Shown here piece by piece: positions 60,701 to 64,000 of a stretch of 64,000 nucleotides of DNA. Below the pieces are notes generated by a model. It was not told the DNA's origin and ran no database searches. It saw only the letters and a program-made list of their open reading frames with translations. Position numbers and translations under genes: made by a program. Within the stretch, counting starts at the first letter, position 1. Each line of letters begins with the position of its first letter. The stretch is from Monilinia fructicola (taxonomy: Eukaryota; Ascomycota; Leotiomycetes; Helotiales; Sclerotiniaceae): contig VICG01000011.1 of the NCBI GenBank assembly GCA_008692225.1, forward strand, positions 434,001 to 498,000, in the 5' to 3' direction.

Positions 60701-61087
60701 TCTCCTGTGGAAATTCTAAGATTCTGCATGTTCAGCTGTAACCATAATATCTCGAACATGTACATTCTCTTGTATACATCACTGTTGCCTCTGCTACTTC
60801 TATTCACAATAGGAGGCTTGATCGGCATATGGTTGAATTGAAAATTTGTTTTGCTGATAAATATATTATTAATTTTATTAATAGCGAAATGTTATTTCAG
60901 GATGCATTGTGTTATTGTATTATTAATTAGGGCAAGTCCCCAGTCCCCCATACCTCGTTGCGCTCCAAACCTTCCTGTATAAATAGAGTTGCCAGGGTGC
61001 GTTTCCTGGGACTCACTGATATCATGAAACATTGAAAATAGACAAACCATTCATCAAACAGGTCCCCGTAGGCATTCCATGGTTTAA
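57720..61087. other. 3.4-kb spacer without recognised genes
   Basis: No supported gene. The plus-strand frame 59683-59982 (99 codons, GRQYGRNSRN and similar) has no recognisable family and could be a relic. Short repeats include GATGTGATGGGATGTGAT near 58592-58615 and AAGCTAGGAAGCTAGGAA near 59570-59590. Confidence 0.45.
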
Positions 61088-62779
61088 TCATCCATCATCT
61101 ACCACATACCAGACCCCCCCTCGTCTATATCTAACTAATCCTTCTCTCTCCGCTCCAAACTTCATGATACATTCACTAACTCTGCAATCTTCGGGTATCT
61201 GCTCCGCCCTTTCTACCACCCAGCCACCGGGTTTGGAACACATGCTACTCCTACTCATAGCTTCGATGGCAGCTCCTTCTTCGACCTCCATAACTTGCTT
61301 AGAAAGTCTAGTGCACACTAGGGTATCCCAGATTCCTTCCTTTCGATTACAATTTTCTATAAGACGTAGAGCTCGACGACGCGTCAGTGGATCTCGACAT
61401 CTAGTGCAAACGAAGTAGAGGGGTGTAAGGAGGCCGAGGTGATAATGGAAGGTCGGTGGCGCGTATTTTTGACCAGGGCTGTTTCTATATCCACTCAAGG
61501 GAGAACTTTCAACATAATCCAGCAAGCTCTGAAATTGAGGAAGGTAGGAATCCCAAAGCATCTCGCCCTTTGTTGTATCCGCACCGAACAATAGTGAAAG
61601 CATTGCACGATTTGTTTGTAGTATCTGGACTGCGGGATGAGACGGTGGAAAATCAGACGCGTCAAACGCCGCGCACCAAGATGAAAAACGCTCTGGCATG
61701 CTCGTTCCATGTATTGGTGGAGTCTGACAGGTAAAATAATCAAACTTCTCGTGTGCAGGGTCCAATGGATCTAACCATTTCGCAAGGCCTTCATATTCAT
61801 GATTTTCAGGTTGCAGAGGAGGGGTTGCAGGAAGTTTTTCCGTTCTTGCCAGCATATTCCAAATATAAGAAAGAGATGAGTCGTAAGTGATTTGCGCTTC
61901 GTCTATCGACTTAAAGGCACGAGGGATAGAAAGAATAGGCGGTTGGATGAGGCGCGTAGTGTTTACCACGGCGGATGTTTGTCCTACGTCGGTGATTTGA
62001 TTCTCCATCCGGACAAATATGGGAAGAAAGATATCCTTCTGCAGAGAACCATCTTTGAGTCCACCAAGTCTCTTATCTGCTTCGACCAGAATCTTTATAC
62101 CACTAGCGATGTGCATCAAAGAGGCCTTGTATTGACCCCTTAGGCTATCAAACGCGGAGAAGACTATGCACATCATCAGGAGTATGTCTGTATGCAAAGT
62201 CAGATCTGTATCCCTCAGAGTGGTTATTCTCTGAATGGCCTTTTGATAGTGGGTCAACGCATAATCTGAATGGGTTTCATGAGCATCCCTCGAATATCCA
62301 AAATTCTCATGGAGAGCCCCTAGGGCAACAACAGCATTAAAAATACATGATTCATCATGCGCCGTCCGAAGCAAAATAGTCGACCAAAGATCCGCACCAA
62401 ACGGTCCTGCTAATTCCGCCGCTGTCCGGAGTCGAAAAAAGTTGAAAGATCTCTGCTGTCTTGTCGTGATACCGGGTAGAAGACTTAGTCCATCAACAGG
62501 CGCAGAAGCCAAATAGACGATGAATTTCCGAAGCCCGCCACCAGAAGTAGAAGCTGATGGTGGTGGTGCATACCCTTCGCAGGTGCGTTTGGCCTTGAAA
62601 CATCTTTGACATGTAGGTCTACCTTCATCACATTTTACTCGCCGAGCCCTGAACCAAGATAAGGTTAATAAATTAATTCTCCGCGGGATTTCGTCTAAGA
62701 ATGCAACCTACTTGCATGTAACACAACCCGATCGGACCTTGCTACCACCATATCGGGGCCGTATAATACTGGAGCTCAT
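61088..62779 (-). CDS. Zn2Cys6 transcription factor with fungal-specific C-terminal domain
   Basis: Two exons (62779-62712 and 62648-61088) around a 63-bp intron give 542 residues. The binuclear cluster is split by the intron: CVTCK then ARRVKCDEGRPTCQRCFKAKRTC, with all six cysteines in the C-x2-C-x6-C-x6-C-x2-C-x6-C pattern. The cluster is followed by a short Ser/Gly linker and a region typical of the fungal transcription-factor family (PF11951-like): FNFFRLRTAAELAGPFG, WSTILLRTAHDESCIFNAV, ALGALHE, HYQKAIQRI, and MCIVFSAFDSLRGQYKASLMHI. The upstream frame stays open to a Met at 62902, so the start may lie earlier. The gene is divergent from a secreted aspartic protease. Targets are unknown. 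Confidence 0.92.
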
Positions 62780-63637
62780 TTTCTTTTGGTGTATGCTTTG
62801 CGAGAGGCTGACCTTCCATGGCTGGTTGTTAGTAAATGTCGTCAAGCCTTGTTGTCGATATCCACCTTTTGGCACTGAAAATATCCAATCATCATTGAGC
62901 ATTTACGAGAATCGCTCGAATTGCTGAAGGATGAGCCGCCCCCCACTTTTCCGATGGAGGTAGTAAATGGATAATTAGTGGATCCAAAAGGGGTTAGTAG
63001 GCTACGAGCTAAACCCTGAACTTATTCCCGTTCACGTTGTGGTTGTTCATCCGCACACTCAAAGTCGACATGAAATTTTCAATCTCTGGGTCGGAGTAAG
63101 TACAACACGTTCAAAAACAATGCTCTGCAAATACTGAAGGTTCCAAGACTACTATAAACGATTATTTGACAAGGGTTTCTGCTACTTCTTACTCATACCG
63201 CAGAATTTAGATTGTTCCTCCTAGGTCTTGCTCTCGAGGTGATAAGCGAACCCTATGATTGACGGATGAAGCACGCGCTTTAGATCTTGCTTGATTTTGT
63301 AGGGATATCTGAGCCTTATGGATTCACCCAGTGCCGAATCTCTTGGTCATGGATATGGATATGGATATATATTTTCAAACGAATAGTTCGATGAAAATAA
63401 CCGAGCATCTCCATACCTTCATTCAAAGGACTACAATGATCCTGGCTTGGTTGAGAACAACTGCGTATTTATTTGGTTGATGATACTATGCGTTTATGAT
63501 CTCGAGTGAGACACTTAATGGTATTGTCTTTGATGTTGAAGCATTTTTCTGATATACTCATTCTTCTCATCTTCCTCTTATCTTTCTAGTGATTTTTCAT
63601 TTCCTTGCTTGCTTCAAAAACTTCCGATATTCGCATT
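62780..63637. promoter_or_regulatory. Divergent spacer between Zn2Cys6 factor and protease genes
   Basis: A spacer of about 850 bp separates the two genes, with no open gene inside. GATATGGATATGGATATA at 63352-63369 is a short tandem repeat. No clear CGG-type Zn2Cys6 palindrome was spotted by eye. The arrangement permits, but does not show, shared regulation. Confidence 0.4.
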
Positions 63638-64000
63638 ATGTACATTCCAAGTATCAGATCCCTGGCGGGAGGGTTTTTCAATGCCTTAGCATTCGTTTCC
63701 TCCGTTCAAGCTGTCAGCCCAAGGGCAGTAAAACTTCCATTGCTTAGTAGACAGACTCAAGTCACTGGCCCTACCAGTTATGACGACTTTAGCACCCCGC
63801 TCTTTTTATCTTCATGTGAATAATTAAACATCTCCTAGGGATTCTGGTTTGCAAACTTGACGATCCGAGCCTCAGAAAGTTCAGATGAAGTCCTCATCGA
63901 TGCTGGATCTGCGGACTTGGCTCTCAACTCAGGCTTATACGGACCTAATTCCGCCTCAAAAAATTTGCAGAAATCCTTTGATGTTACCTATAAAACTGTC
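63638..64000 (+). CDS. Secreted pepsin-like aspartic protease, partial (5' end only) and possibly broken
   Basis: The ATG at 63638 starts a signal peptide (MYIPSIRSLAGGFFNALAF, cleaved near SVQA) and a short propeptide-like stretch with SRQTQVTGPTSYDDFSTPL. The mature-like sequence resumes at 63839 with GFWFANLTI and continues LIDAGSADLALNSGLYGP to the window end. Both parts are in the same frame, but two stop codons (at 63821 and 63836) lie between them. An intron of usual length with good sites is not evident: the GTGAAT...CTCCTAG segment is only 23 nt and would break frame, while a 78-bp GTCACT...TAG intron keeps frame but removes the conserved TSYDDFSTPL. The catalytic motif reads D-A-G-S instead of the usual D-T-G-S. 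An inactive paralogue, a pseudogene or an assembly error are all possible; the second catalytic Asp lies beyond the window. Confidence 0.6.

Noticed and set aside
1..64000. tRNA or rRNA genes
   Set aside because: Scanning for GGTTCGAA-type B boxes gave only isolated matches inside genes or without a paired acceptor stem; a tRNA scan program would be needed to exclude them firmly.

Overview
The window is nuclear DNA of a filamentous ascomycete. Genes carry short spliceosomal introns (45-178 bp) with CTAAC-type branch points, and the gene content is typically fungal: a Zn2Cys6 factor, a WSC-domain protein, DUF3445/HDOD and a pepsin-like protease. AT-rich islands between GC-balanced genes look like RIP-decayed repeats. 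Protein resemblance suggests Leotiomycetes, perhaps Sclerotiniaceae; this is inferred from memory of families, not from an alignment.

Layout. 0-7 kb: a small membrane protein (-), an unrecognised multi-frame gene (+), and a DUF3445 haem-dependent N-demethylase-like protein (-). 11-15.4 kb: a short-chain dehydrogenase (-) and a nine-exon succinate-semialdehyde dehydrogenase (+), divergent across a promoter holding a three-copy repeat with CACGTG sites. 15.4-27.6 kb: about 12 kb without a recognisable gene, holding a 255-bp MITE with perfect 37-nt inverted ends and a possible retroelement 3' end. 27.6-30.1 kb: a fused succinyl-CoA ligase alpha/beta-like gene (-) with an 8-nt microexon and a GC-AG intron. 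30.4-31.4 kb: an AT island with a 9-bp tandem array. 32-35.4 kb: a low-complexity protein (+), SUMO (-), a decayed second copy of the MITE, and a cryptic four-exon CMC4-like gene (+) whose first exon is only the start codon. 36-39.5 kb: Nup84/Nup107 (+). 41.3-44.6 kb: an AT-hook, Gln/Ser/Pro-rich nuclear protein (+). 46.7-51 kb: a SNF2 ATPase with an inserted RING finger (-). 52.7-57.7 kb: a secreted PQQ-propeller/Ig-like/4xWSC protein (-). 61-64 kb: a Zn2Cys6 factor (-) divergent from a partial pepsin-like protease (+) cut by the window edge.

Reading quality. Six genes, including the essential SUMO gene, need single-base frame corrections, nearly all at short homopolymers, while six other genes read cleanly. 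This suggests homopolymer indels in the assembly rather than a set of pseudogenes. Coordinates for these genes span the whole locus.

Functional links. SSADH makes succinate at the end of the GABA shunt, and the fused ligase belongs to the family interconverting succinate and succinyl-CoA, but they lie 12 kb apart and I do not claim a cluster. SUMO, the RING-SNF2 protein and the Y-complex nucleoporin are functionally related in other fungi; their proximity here is probably ordinary synteny. I see no CRISPR, tRNA, rRNA or clear secondary-metabolite cluster.
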